Source of the DNA: UBA5862 sp002408105
GTDB lineage: Bacteria; Pseudomonadota; Gammaproteobacteria; Pseudomonadales; UBA5862
NCBI GenBank assembly: GCA_034189125.1
Contig: JAXHVB010000114.1
Coordinates: forward strand, 1 to 14,215
Reading direction: 5' to 3'
DNA: 14,215 nt
Positions 1-7,400 of this stretch are shown one piece after another (position 1 is the first letter of the stretch; every line of letters starts with the position of its first letter). The notes under the pieces are model-generated. The model was not told the origin of the DNA. It saw only the letters and a list, made by a program, of their open reading frames with translations, and did no database searches. A program made the translations under genes and the position numbers.

Positions 1-1
1 C

Positions 2-158
2 GGGGAGAGTCTGATACCGCTGATCGACGACATCGTGCAGCGCGGCGGCACACACGGTGTTCGTGAAATCGTGATCGGTATGGCGCACCGCGGCCGCATC
101 AACGTCCTGGTGAACATTCTCGGCAAGTCGCCCGAAGAGCTGTTCGAGGAATTCGAAT
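2..158 (+). CDS. sucA: 2-oxoglutarate dehydrogenase E1 component, internal fragment
   Basis: The E1 subunit of the 2-oxoglutarate dehydrogenase complex is a thiamine-diphosphate enzyme of the TCA cycle that decarboxylates 2-oxoglutarate in the cytoplasm. The frame is open from the left edge and reads GESLIPLIDDIVQ, then VREIVIGMAHRGRINVLVN, then GKSPEELFEEFE. The GMAHRGR(L/I)NVLVN block is a hallmark of SucA. The family normally continues with G and a K/H-rich stretch after EEFE. Here the similarity stops after about position 158, and the frame continues as low-complexity antisense of gpsA until a stop near 382. Only about 52 residues of a roughly 930-residue protein are present, so both ends are missing: the 5' end at the window edge and the 3' end at an abrupt junction. 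The identity of the fragment is secure. Whether the broken gene exists in the organism or reflects a chimeric join is not. Confidence 0.85.
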
Positions 159-1139
159 GGTGCCCATCATCAGGCCACGGGTCACCACATCAATGCAGGA
201 AGGGTCTTCGAGCACCAGGTGCAAGCCGCTCACCAACGGCATGTACACCCCGAGGGCGTCCGCTTTGGCCTTCACCAACCGCAAGGTGTTCACGCCCTCG
301 GCCACCTGCCCCACTTCGTGCTCGGCCTCCTCAACCGATCGCCCCTGAGCCAACAAGCTGCCTATTCGGTAGTTTCGACTGAGTGGAGAGGTACAGGTCA
401 CCACCAAATCACCCACCCCGGCAAGACCAAGGAAAGTCAATGGATTGGCGCCCAAGGTGGTGGCCAAGCGGCTCATTTCTGCGAGGCTTCGGGTGATCAG
501 CATGCCTCGGGTGTTGGCCCCAAGGCCAAGGGCGTCGGACATGCCCGTGATGATGGCGTAAATGTTCTTCAGCGCCCCGGCAAGCTCCACACCGTACATG
601 TCTTCCGCCGAGTAGATTCGAAACCGTTCCGAGGCCAAGCTTTCCTGCACCAACAGCTGGACGGACGCATCGGGGCTCGCAATCACCGATGCCGCCGGAT
701 GGCGCATGGCGATTTCCGTGGCCAGGTTCGGTCCACTGAGTACGCCAATCGGTGAGCCTGGGACCTCCTCGGCCATCACTTGGCTCATCAACAAGAACCG
801 CGCAGATTCAATGCCCTTCGCGGAGCTGACCATGGGAACTTGCGGAGGAAGGTGGGACACACTCGCGCGCAGAACGTTGCGGAATGCCTTGCTCGGCACA
901 CTGACCATCACCAGATCGCTACCAGGCAAACAGGCACCCAGGTCCGCGCAAGCGGTCAACCCCGGGTGCAGTTTTACACCTGGAAGGTACGTCCGGTTTT
1001 CCCGTTGCACTTCGATGTCTGCGGCGCGCGCCGCATCGCGCATCCACAGGTTCACGCTGTGGCCATTTTCTGCAAACAGGTTGGCCAGGACAGTGCCAAA
1101 GCTGCCTCCTCCAAGCACAGTCACCCGAATCGACGACAT
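99..1139 (-). CDS. gpsA: Glycerol-3-phosphate dehydrogenase [NAD(P)+], C-terminus altered by junction
   Basis: GpsA interconverts dihydroxyacetone phosphate and sn-glycerol-3-phosphate, supplying the backbone for phospholipid synthesis in the cytoplasm. The N-terminus carries the dinucleotide-binding glycine motif LGGGSFGT (residues 9-16). Later come SSAKGIE (about 105-111, K108), SGPNLATE (135-142), the GVELAGALKN segment with the probable catalytic lysine K191, and the GANTRG...TRSLAEMSRL substrate-binding region (208-225). The start at 1139 is supported by a GAGGAG ribosome binding site (minus strand, 1151-1146) six bases upstream. Family similarity runs to about residue 327 (GLMMGT, near position 159). 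The last 19 residues of the open frame are antisense of the sucA fragment and are not GpsA-like, so the native C-terminus (probably only some ten residues) is missing. Most of the enzyme is intact. It is transcribed divergently from prkA. Confidence 0.94.
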   Translation of the reverse strand: MSSIRVTVLGGGSFGTVLANLFAENGHSVNLWMRDAARAADIEVQRENRTYLPGVKLHPGLTACADLGACLPGSDLVMVSVPSKAFRNVLRASVSHLPPQVPMVSSAKGIESARFLLMSQVMAEEVPGSPIGVLSGPNLATEIAMRHPAASVIASPDASVQLLVQESLASERFRIYSAEDMYGVELAGALKNIYAIITGMSDALGLGANTRGMLITRSLAEMSRLATTLGANPLTFLGLAGVGDLVVTCTSPLSRNYRIGSLLAQGRSVEEAEHEVGQVAEGVNTLRLVKAKADALGVYMPLVSGLHLVLEDPSCIDVVTRGLMMGTIRIPRTALRATCRECSPGR

Positions 1140-1463
1140 CAGTGGCTCCTCAACTTCCCATATTCATTGCGTACACGCCGAGGCTGTTTACAGCGGCAAA
1201 TTATTGTCAACCTCGACGCGTTGACACACATACCACGCGAAACGGGCCGAATTTGACCCAAAGTGTCATTTTCATGACGCTCGGCGGCGTTCAACTGGTT
1301 AAGAACCATCCAGCGTGATCCAGAATTCCGCGTCGAATCGTGTCGGGGCCGAGTTCGACCCACCCGACGCCGCCCCGCTGCGCCACCGCCCTCCAACCTT
1401 CCCGGCAGACCGCAAATGCTCGCTCCAGGCATGCCAGACAACGCTCACCACCCCCCCATGCGC

Positions 1464-1483
1464 ATTTGCAGTGGGATGCAAAT
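1464..1483. repeat. Perfect inverted repeat upstream of prkA promoter
   Basis: The arms ATTTGCA (1464-1470) and TGCAAAT (1477-1483) are perfectly complementary around a 6-base spacer. The centre lies about 54 bases upstream of the start site predicted from the sigma-54 promoter at 1502-1517. The symmetry and position suggest a binding site for a dimeric regulator. It does not match the NtrC consensus (TGCACY...RGTGCA) well, so the protein is unknown. Confidence 0.5.
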
Positions 1484-1485
1484 CA

Positions 1486-1503
1486 CAAAATTCATCAATT
1501 TTG
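1486..1503. repeat. Perfect inverted repeat abutting the -24 element
   Basis: The arms CAAAATT (1486-1492) and AATTTTG (1497-1503) are perfectly complementary around a 4-base spacer. The last two bases overlap the TG of the sigma-54 -24 element. A protein bound here could block or shape access of the polymerase. Alternatively the repeat is only an AT-rich bendable segment. No regulator can be named from the sequence. Confidence 0.4.
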
Positions 1504-1517
1504 GCCCAGCTGTTGCT
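1502..1517 (+). promoter_or_regulatory. Sigma-54 (RpoN) promoter for prkA operon
   Basis: The 16 bases read TGGCCCA-GCTG-TTGCT against the consensus TGGCAC(R)-N4-TTGC(W), with one mismatch (A to C at the fifth position). The invariant GG (1503-1504) and GC (1515-1516) are separated by exactly ten bases, as sigma-54 holoenzyme requires. Transcription would start near 1528, giving a leader of about 180 bases to prkA. In E. coli the orthologous yeaGH operon is known to be activated under nitrogen starvation through sigma-54 and NtrC, so the site fits the gene it precedes. A sigma-70 or sigma-S promoter may also exist but is not obvious. Confidence 0.72.
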
Positions 1518-1708
1518 TAGTCTATCTGCATGACAGCCTGTCATACGGGCTGCGCGCAGAGCCCAATGTGGCTCCACAGTTCGAAGGGGACGCATGGTAA
1601 CGCACTGACCAATGGCCTCACCAAAATCCTTCGAATACTCAGCAATCAAAGGGCAGCAGGAGATTCGACCGACCCCAATCCGCCGTTCAGTCCAGTCGAG
1701 GTTCAAGC

Positions 1709-3631
1709 ATGTCGATTTTCAGCCACTACCAACAGCGGTATGAGCAAACCCAGGAAGAGGAACTCAGCCTCCAGGAATACTTGGACCAATGCCGCAAGGA
1801 CCCGGCGGCGTACGCCAATGCGGCGGAACGGATGCTCATGGCGATCGGAGAGCCCACCCTAGTGGACACCTCCAACCAACCTCGGCTTAGCCGCATTTTT
1901 TCCAACAAGATCATCAAGACCTATCCCGCTTTCAGCGACTTTTACGGCATGGAAGAGGCGATTGAGCAAATCGTTGCGTATTTTCGCCATGCCGCCCAAG
2001 GGTTGGAAGAGAAGAAACAAATTCTGTACCTGCTCGGACCGGTCGGCGGTGGCAAATCATCTCTGGCGGAAAAGCTCAAAGCTCTGATGCAGCAAGTTCC
2101 CTTTTATGCCATCAAGGGTTCCCCGGTGAACGAGTCCCCCCTCGGGCTGTTCAATCCCGATGAAGACGCTGAAATCCTCGAAGAGGACTATGGGATCCCT
2201 AAGCGGTACCTGAAGGGCACCATGTCTCCCTGGGCAGTCAAGCGGTTACACGAGTTCAATGGCGACATTTCCAAATTTCGCGTCGTCAAGATCTACCCTT
2301 CGATTCACGATCAGATCGCCATTGCCAAAACCGAACCTGGAGACGAGAACAACCAGGACATCTCCTCACTGGTCGGCAAGGTCGACATCCGCAAGCTGGA
2401 ACACTTCGCCCAGAACGACCCCGACGCCTACTCGTATTCCGGCGGGCTCTGCCACGCCAACCAGGGTCTTTTGGAGTTCGTCGAAATGTTCAAGGCACCC
2501 ATCAAGGTGCTGCACCCTCTGCTGACGGCGACCCAAGAGGGGAACTACAACGGCACCGAAGGCATCAGTGCGATTCCGTTCGACGGCATCGTACTGGCCC
2601 ACTCCAACGAGTCGGAGTGGCAGTCCTTCCGGAACAACAAGAACAACGAAGCGTTCATCGACCGAATCTACATCGTCAAGGTCCCCTACTGCCTGCGGGT
2701 GTCCGAGGAGATCAAAATCTACGAAAAACTGCTGGCGAACAGCTCCCTTGCCACCGCCCAATGTGCGCCGGATACGTTAAAAATGCTGGCCCAGTTCAGC
2801 GTTCTGACCCGCATCAAGGAGCCGGAAAACTCCAGCGTGTTCTCAAAAATGCGGATCTACGACGGAGAGAACCTCAAAGACGTCGACCCGAAAGCCAAAT
2901 CGCACCAGGAATACCACGACATCGCGGGGGTCGATGAGGGCATGGAGGGCCTCTCCACACGCTTCGCATTCAAAATTCTCTCAAAGGTGTTCAACTTCGA
3001 CCACACCGAAGTGGCAGCCAACCCAGTCCACCTGATGCATGTGCTCGAAGACCAGATCGATCAACAGCAGTTTCCTGACGACCGCACCGAGCAGTACTTG
3101 CGGTACTTGAAAGAATACCTCGCCCCGGAGTACATCGACTTCATCGGCAAGGAGATCCAGACCGCGTACTTGGAGTCCTACTCCGAATATGGCCAGAACA
3201 TCTTCGATCGCTATGTCACTTATGCGGATTTCTGGATACAGGATCAGGAATATCGGGACCCCGACACCGGCGAAATTCTGGACCGTGGCGCGCTCAACGA
3301 GGAGCTCGAAAAGATCGAGAAGCCCGCCGGCATCAGCAACCCGAAGGACTTCCGACATGAGGTGGTCAACTTCGTGCTGCGGGCCAAAGCCAACAACGCA
3401 GGCCGCAATCCGGCATGGACCAGCTACGAAAAGCTGCGCTCGGTCATCGAGAAAAAAATGTTCAGCAACACCGAGGACCTCTTGCCGGTGATTTCTTTCA
3501 ACCCGAAAGGCAGCAGCGAAGACCAACGCAAACACCATGACTTCGTGACCCGAATGGTCGACCGCGGGTACACCGAAAAACAAGTGCGTTTGCTGTCTGA
3601 CTGGTACATACGCGTGCGCAAATCCCAATGA
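1709..3631 (+). CDS. prkA: PrkA family AAA+ ATPase / putative serine protein kinase
   Basis: PrkA (YeaG in E. coli, 644 aa) is a cytoplasmic protein linked to starvation survival in enterics and to sporulation in Bacillus. It has been described as a serine kinase, although that label is debated. This 640-residue protein is full length. The N-terminal AAA domain (roughly residues 20-390) has an evident Walker A motif, GPVGGGKSS (110-118, with K116 as the phosphate-binding lysine). The C-terminal PrkA kinase-like domain occupies about 400-630 and ends in the characteristic region around DRGYTEKQVRLLSDWY. The ATG at 1709 has a GAGG ribosome binding site (1698-1701) seven bases upstream. It is the first gene of a prkA-yeaH-spoVR operon behind a sigma-54 promoter. 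The conserved PrkA sequence runs without interruption. Its substrate here is unknown. Confidence 0.95.
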   Translation: MSIFSHYQQRYEQTQEEELSLQEYLDQCRKDPAAYANAAERMLMAIGEPTLVDTSNQPRLSRIFSNKIIKTYPAFSDFYGMEEAIEQIVAYFRHAAQGLEEKKQILYLLGPVGGGKSSLAEKLKALMQQVPFYAIKGSPVNESPLGLFNPDEDAEILEEDYGIPKRYLKGTMSPWAVKRLHEFNGDISKFRVVKIYPSIHDQIAIAKTEPGDENNQDISSLVGKVDIRKLEHFAQNDPDAYSYSGGLCHANQGLLEFVEMFKAPIKVLHPLLTATQEGNYNGTEGISAIPFDGIVLAHSNESEWQSFRNNKNNEAFIDRIYIVKVPYCLRVSEEIKIYEKLLANSSLATAQCAPDTLKMLAQFSVLTRIKEPENSSVFSKMRIYDGENLKDVDPKAKSHQEYHDIAGVDEGMEGLSTRFAFKILSKVFNFDHTEVAANPVHLMHVLEDQIDQQQFPDDRTEQYLRYLKEYLAPEYIDFIGKEIQTAYLESYSEYGQNIFDRYVTYADFWIQDQEYRDPDTGEILDRGALNEELEKIEKPAGISNPKDFRHEVVNFVLRAKANNAGRNPAWTSYEKLRSVIEKKMFSNTEDLLPVISFNPKGSSEDQRKHHDFVTRMVDRGYTEKQVRLLSDWYIRVRKSQ

Positions 3632-3649
3632 GCGTGCGCCCAGGCGCTC
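3630..3649 (+). other. Small intercistronic hairpin between prkA and yeaH
   Basis: GAGCG (3630-3634) can pair with CGCTC (3645-3649) around a 10-base GC-rich loop, starting inside the prkA stop codon. No T-run follows, so it is not a convincing intrinsic terminator. It could protect the upstream message or modulate expression of the two downstream genes. In GC-rich DNA a 5-bp stem can easily arise by chance. Confidence 0.25.
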
Positions 3650-3684
3650 GGTAGCCCCGGGCACCTCAACCTGACGGAGCGTGA

Positions 3685-4950
3685 ATGGCCTACATCGTAG
3701 ACAGACGGCTGAATGGCAAAAACCGCAGCAGCGTAAACCGGCAGCGCTTCGTGGAACGCTACCGAAAGCAGATCCGCCGCGCGGTTTCAGACGCGGTCAG
3801 CGAACGCAGCATCACCGACATCGACCGCGGAGAACAGGTCACGATCCCGCGCAAAGACATCAGTGAACCGCGGTTTTTCCATGGCAGCGGAGGACAGCGC
3901 ACCATTGTTCATCCCGGGAACAAGGAGTTTGTCACCGGCGACCGCATTGAGCGGCCCAAAGGCGGGGGCGGAGACGGCGGCCGGGACGGAAGCCCGGACG
4001 GGGAAGGCTCCGACGACTTCATGTTTTCGATCTCAAAAGACGAGTTCATGGAGTTTCTGTTCGAGGACCTGGAGCTGCCCAACCTGGTGAAGCGCCAACT
4101 GGCGGGGACCGACAGTTTCAAAACCCACCGCGCTGGGGTTGTCAACGAAGGCAACCCAGCGCAGATCAACATCGTGCGGTCGATGCGTGCGGCATTGTCG
4201 CGCCGAATCGCCATGACGGCGCCCACCCGCGCGCGTCTCGACAGCGCAAAGGCGCGCCGAGAAGCACTGCTGTTGGCGCCAGACCCGGACGGTCAGTCCA
4301 TGGCGGAGCTGGAGGCAGAAATCGAAGAACTTGAAGAGAAGATCAGGCGCACCCCGTACCTTGACACCTTTGACCTGCGCTACAGCCACCAGGTCAAACA
4401 GCCGATTCCCAGTTCGAAAGCGGTAATGTTCTGCCTAATGGACGTATCAGGCTCAATGAACCAAAGCATGAAAGACATGGGAAAACGCTTTTTTCTGCTG
4501 CTGTACCTGTTCCTGCAACGCAACTACGACCGCACCGAAATCATCTTCATCCGCCACCACACCAGCGCCAAAGAGGTGGATGAACAGGAATTTTTTTACT
4601 CGCGAGAAACCGGCGGCACGATTGTTTCCAGTGCACTGCGCCTGATGCACCAGATCATCCTCGAGCGCTTCCCGCCAAACGAGTGGAACATCTACGGCGC
4701 CCAGGCATCGGACGGCGACAACTGGGCCGACGATTCCCCCAACTGCCGGGACATTCTGCAGCAACAGCTGCTGCCCATCACCCAGTACTTCACCTATGTC
4801 GAAATCACCCCGCGCCGCCACCAATCGCTGTGGGACCACTACCAGTTGGTCCAAGAAAGCGCATCCGACCAATTCGCCATGCAGGAAATTCAAGACACGG
4901 CAGACATCTACCCGGTATTCCGTGAGCTGTTCAAAAGGAAGGCCGCATGA
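3685..4950 (+). CDS. yeaH: YeaH/UPF0229 family von Willebrand factor A-type protein
   Basis: This protein of 421 residues resembles E. coli YeaH (about 427 aa) throughout, starting with the family signature VDRRLNGKNRS at the N-terminus. A glycine/aspartate-rich linker follows at about 90-112. A charged helical stretch (about 188-222, rich in Glu/Leu) is probably a coiled coil. A C-terminal von Willebrand A-like domain contains the metal-binding DxSxS motif, DVSGS at 253-257, followed by family blocks such as IRHHTSAKEVDE and QASDGDNWADDSP. The start at 3685 is preceded by ACGGAG (3674-3679). The molecular function is not established. The family always travels with PrkA, and the vWA domain suggests that it binds a partner protein in a metal-dependent way. 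It lies 53 bases after prkA and overlaps spoVR by ATGA. Confidence 0.94.
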   Translation: MAYIVDRRLNGKNRSSVNRQRFVERYRKQIRRAVSDAVSERSITDIDRGEQVTIPRKDISEPRFFHGSGGQRTIVHPGNKEFVTGDRIERPKGGGGDGGRDGSPDGEGSDDFMFSISKDEFMEFLFEDLELPNLVKRQLAGTDSFKTHRAGVVNEGNPAQINIVRSMRAALSRRIAMTAPTRARLDSAKARREALLLAPDPDGQSMAELEAEIEELEEKIRRTPYLDTFDLRYSHQVKQPIPSSKAVMFCLMDVSGSMNQSMKDMGKRFFLLLYLFLQRNYDRTEIIFIRHHTSAKEVDEQEFFYSRETGGTIVSSALRLMHQIILERFPPNEWNIYGAQASDGDNWADDSPNCRDILQQQLLPITQYFTYVEITPRRHQSLWDHYQLVQESASDQFAMQEIQDTADIYPVFRELFKRKAA

Positions 4951-6500
4951 GCACCCAATCGACTCGAGCACCGATCTCCAGCGGATCAGACTGGACCTTT
5001 GAGCTGATCGAAGCGTACGAGCGGGAGATTGGCCTTGTCGCTGAACACTACCGACTCGATACCTACCCCAACCAGATCGAAATCATCAGCTCTGAGCAGA
5101 TGATGGACGCGTACGCGTCTGTTGGGATGCCCGTTGGATACAACCACTGGTCGTTCGGCAAGCAGTTTGTGGCCGTGGAGCAAAGCTATCGCCGTGGCGC
5201 CATGGGTCTGGCCTATGAAATTGTGATCAACTCCAACCCTTGCATCGCCTACCTGATGGAAGAAAACACCATCACCATGCAGGCACTGGTCATCGCCCAC
5301 GCATGCTTCGGGCACAATTCGTTCTTTAAGGGCAACTACCTTTTCAAGACCTGGACCGACGCCGGATCCATTATCGATTACCTGGTGTTCGCAAAGGACT
5401 ACGTGCGCCGCTGTGAGCAGCGCCACGGGGTTGCTGAGGTCGAAGCTGTACTCGACTCCTGTCACGCCCTGATGAACTATGGAGTCGATCGCTACAAGCG
5501 GCCCGCCCCCGTCTCCGCGTCCGAAGAACGCAGGCGTCAGGTGGAGCGTGAGGCCTATCTGCAACAACAGGTCAATGAACTCTGGCGCACGATTCCACGC
5601 GCTGCCGGTGCCGGCCAAGCCAAACGGACCCACCTGTATCCAGAGTCCCCGCAAGAAAATCTGCTGTATTTCATTGAAAAAAATGCACCACTACTGCAAC
5701 CCTGGCAGCGTGAATTGGTCCGAATCGTGCGCAAAATGGCACAGTATTTTTACCCCCAGCGCCAGACTCAGGTCATGAACGAGGGGTGGGCAACGTTCTG
5801 GCACTACACCCTGCTCAACGACCTGTATGACGCCGGCCAGGTCACCGACGGGTTCATGTTCGAGTTTTTGCAGTCACACACCAATGTCGTGGCACAACCC
5901 GAGTTCGACTCGCCCTACTACAACGGGATCAATCCGTATGCGCTCGGCTTCGCAATGTTCCAGGACATCCGCCGAATCTGTGAGTCACCCACGCCTGAGG
6001 ACCAGCGTTGGTTTCCTGAATTCGCCGGCAGCAACTGGCTCGACACCGTGCACTTTGCCATGGAGAATTTCAAAGATGAAAGCTTCGTTCTTCAGTTTCT
6101 GTCACCCAACCTGATTCGCAAGTTCAAGCTGTTTTCCGTGCTCGACGACGACAGCCGGCCCGAACTCGAAATCAATGCGATTCACGACGAACACGGCTAC
6201 CGGGTGGTGCGCGAGTTACTCGCCAGCCAATACAACCTCAGCCACAACGAACCCAACGTCCAAATCACCAAGGTCGACGTCGAAGGCGACCGATCCATTT
6301 CCTTGCAGCACATCCAGCAAGACCGCCGCCCGATTGGTGACAGCGTCGATGAGATGCTGCGCCATTTGCATCGCCTCTGGCAGTTCGATGTCCACCTCGA
6401 TTCCGTGCAGGGTGATCGGGTGACCGAAAGCTACCACTGCCCACCGCAGCAAGCTGCGTCGCCCGCCAACCTGCTGCGGTCTTTCTCGTTTCTGACCTAG
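4947..6500 (+). CDS. spoVR: SpoVR family protein (YcgB-like)
   Basis: SpoVR proteins are named after a Bacillus subtilis gene involved in spore cortex formation. Non-spore-formers such as E. coli carry the homologue YcgB (about 510 aa), whose biochemical role is unknown. This 517-residue protein is full length. Recognisable family blocks are AHACFGHNSFFKGN (about 118-131, with H118 and H123), MNEGWATFWHY (277-287) and SPYYNGINPYALGF (about 325-338). The conserved His/Glu residues in the first two blocks look like possible metal ligands, which is an inference. The ATG at 4947 overlaps the yeaH stop (ATGA), with AAGGA at 4935-4939 as ribosome binding site, so translation is probably coupled to yeaH. 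In E. coli the homologue is unlinked from yeaGH, whereas here all three are in one operon. No signal peptide or membrane segment is seen. Confidence 0.94.
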   Translation: MSTQSTRAPISSGSDWTFELIEAYEREIGLVAEHYRLDTYPNQIEIISSEQMMDAYASVGMPVGYNHWSFGKQFVAVEQSYRRGAMGLAYEIVINSNPCIAYLMEENTITMQALVIAHACFGHNSFFKGNYLFKTWTDAGSIIDYLVFAKDYVRRCEQRHGVAEVEAVLDSCHALMNYGVDRYKRPAPVSASEERRRQVEREAYLQQQVNELWRTIPRAAGAGQAKRTHLYPESPQENLLYFIEKNAPLLQPWQRELVRIVRKMAQYFYPQRQTQVMNEGWATFWHYTLLNDLYDAGQVTDGFMFEFLQSHTNVVAQPEFDSPYYNGINPYALGFAMFQDIRRICESPTPEDQRWFPEFAGSNWLDTVHFAMENFKDESFVLQFLSPNLIRKFKLFSVLDDDSRPELEINAIHDEHGYRVVRELLASQYNLSHNEPNVQITKVDVEGDRSISLQHIQQDRRPIGDSVDEMLRHLHRLWQFDVHLDSVQGDRVTESYHCPPQQAASPANLLRSFSFLT

Positions 6501-6535
6501 ACCGCGGCAAGCCGCCAGCGGCTCATTGAGTCCGG

Positions 6536-6541
6536 TATACT
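6536..6541 (+). promoter_or_regulatory. Candidate -10 element before gspN
   Basis: TATACT matches the sigma-70 -10 consensus at five of six positions and would start transcription near 6548, shortly before gspN. No acceptable -35 hexamer lies 16-18 bases upstream and there is no extended -10 TG, so this is only a candidate. It is the only promoter-like signal in the 131 bases between spoVR and the preferred gspN start. Confidence 0.25.
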
Positions 6542-6631
6542 CACGCACCGACACACCAGCCCAATGCGGCCATGGGCGCTGGCCATCCACTCAACGCGCT
6601 GACCCGCAGTCCAGCCGCTACTTGTCTGATC

Positions 6632-7372
6632 ATGCCCACGCGCTTCATTCCAACCGCTGCATTGTTCATCTCGATCGGCACCGCCGCCTTTGTCATCTCT
6701 GCGCTGGTGCGGATCCCCGCTACCTGGGCGGTTCAACAGGCCCCCTGGGCCCAGCTTCGCTTGGTCGGAGCGACCGGCACCCTGTGGAATGGGGAAGCAG
6801 AAATCGTCGACGCCAGCCCCATCCCCAGTCGACTGCTGTGGAGGCTGTACCCCACAGGGTGGTTCAGCTCCGAGGCTGCGGTGGCCGAGTTGCGCCTTGA
6901 GGACGGCCAGGGCACAGCCCTCAAGGCCACCTTGACGGACCTTCGGGCCACTGGACTTAGCGGGCACGCCCGAGGGCAGTTCGCCGGCGCCCGGCTGACC
7001 GGCGTGCTCAGCGCCTGGGGCGCGCGCATTGACGGGCTGTTCACCGCGGATGGAGCGGTGCAGTTCACCGTGCGCCAGGGCGGATTGCACAGCGCCGAAG
7101 GGCAGCTGCGCTGGACGGGCGGTCACCTGAGCCACCATGATGGACGCAACTGGCAGCGCTTTCCGTTGCCGCCACTGCGCGCCGAAGCGTCCACAGTCAA
7201 TCACACAGTGCGGGTTCAAGTCCGTCCCCAGGATGGCGAGTCACTATTGCTCGAGGCCACAATCACGCCAGAGCAGCAGCTCTCGCTGCAAGTGCAGCCT
7301 GCCCTGCAACGCTTGCTGGGCTTGCCCAGCACCCGGGCACCGTTGACCTTGCGGATGCAACTTGGCACCTAG
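6632..7372 (+). CDS. gspN: Type II secretion system protein N
   Basis: GspN is an accessory inner-membrane protein of the type II secretion system. It is present in only some systems and its exact role is unresolved. The preferred start at 6632 gives 246 residues, near the family length, with a hydrophobic segment at about 7-26 that would anchor it in the inner membrane and leave the rest in the periplasm. The family signature is the VGATGTLWNGEAEI block (about 45-58), followed by the SRLLWRLYP segment. An in-frame ATG at 6572 would add 20 residues (MGAGHPLNALTR...) ahead of the membrane segment. Neither start has a good ribosome binding site, so the choice rests on the position of the membrane segment. 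Its place before gspC is unlike the common order, where gspN lies at the distal end. Confidence 0.82.
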   Translation: MPTRFIPTAALFISIGTAAFVISALVRIPATWAVQQAPWAQLRLVGATGTLWNGEAEIVDASPIPSRLLWRLYPTGWFSSEAAVAELRLEDGQGTALKATLTDLRATGLSGHARGQFAGARLTGVLSAWGARIDGLFTADGAVQFTVRQGGLHSAEGQLRWTGGHLSHHDGRNWQRFPLPPLRAEASTVNHTVRVQVRPQDGESLLLEATITPEQQLSLQVQPALQRLLGLPSTRAPLTLRMQLGT

Positions 7373-7400
7373 CCACCCCAGCCCGAAAGGCCGCGCCCCC

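Larger units (their letters stand above)
1140..1708. other. Divergent intergenic region between gpsA and prkA
   Basis: These 569 bases separate gpsA (leftward) from prkA (rightward). The region contains the sigma-54 promoter and two inverted repeats described separately, all nearer prkA. Short open frames occur on both strands, but they are rich in Arg, Ser, Pro and Thr, show no family resemblance, and look like chance frames in GC-rich DNA. A TTGACA-like hexamer on the minus strand (1210-1205) could be part of a gpsA promoter, but no -10 element sits at a sensible distance. The presumed leader of prkA runs from about 1528 to 1708 (about 180 bases). I see no convincing terminator, riboswitch or RNA gene in it. 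Confidence 0.6.

Noticed and set aside
159..382. Continuation of the sucA frame to a stop near 382.
   Set aside because: After about 158 the translation is low-complexity and Pro/Arg/Ser-rich, lies antisense to well-conserved gpsA, and has lost all similarity to SucA.
1205..1226. TTGACA-like hexamers on both strands (minus 1210-1205, plus 1221-1226) as sigma-70 -35 elements.
   Set aside because: Neither has a -10 hexamer at 16-18 bases, so I do not annotate promoters from them.
1139..1441. Minus-strand open frame of 100 codons whose stop overlaps the gpsA start (TGATG), which could suggest a small coupled upstream gene.
   Set aside because: The composition (Arg, Gly, Ser, His) is that of chance translation, there is no recognisable domain, and it overlaps the noncoding region before gpsA. 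The gpsA ribosome binding site is sufficient by itself.
1481..1505. IHF site between the inverted repeats and the sigma-54 promoter.
   Set aside because: The AT-rich stretch around ATCAATTTTGG fails the IHF consensus at the first base and in the TTR part, on the strand examined.
1299..1862. Several short open frames on both strands between gpsA and prkA.
   Set aside because: They overlap each other and the sigma-54 promoter, lack family features and ribosome binding sites, and look like products of GC-rich DNA.
6507..6522. GC-rich small palindrome (GCCG/CGGC) after spoVR as a transcription terminator.
   Set aside because: The stem is only 4-5 bp and no T-run follows.
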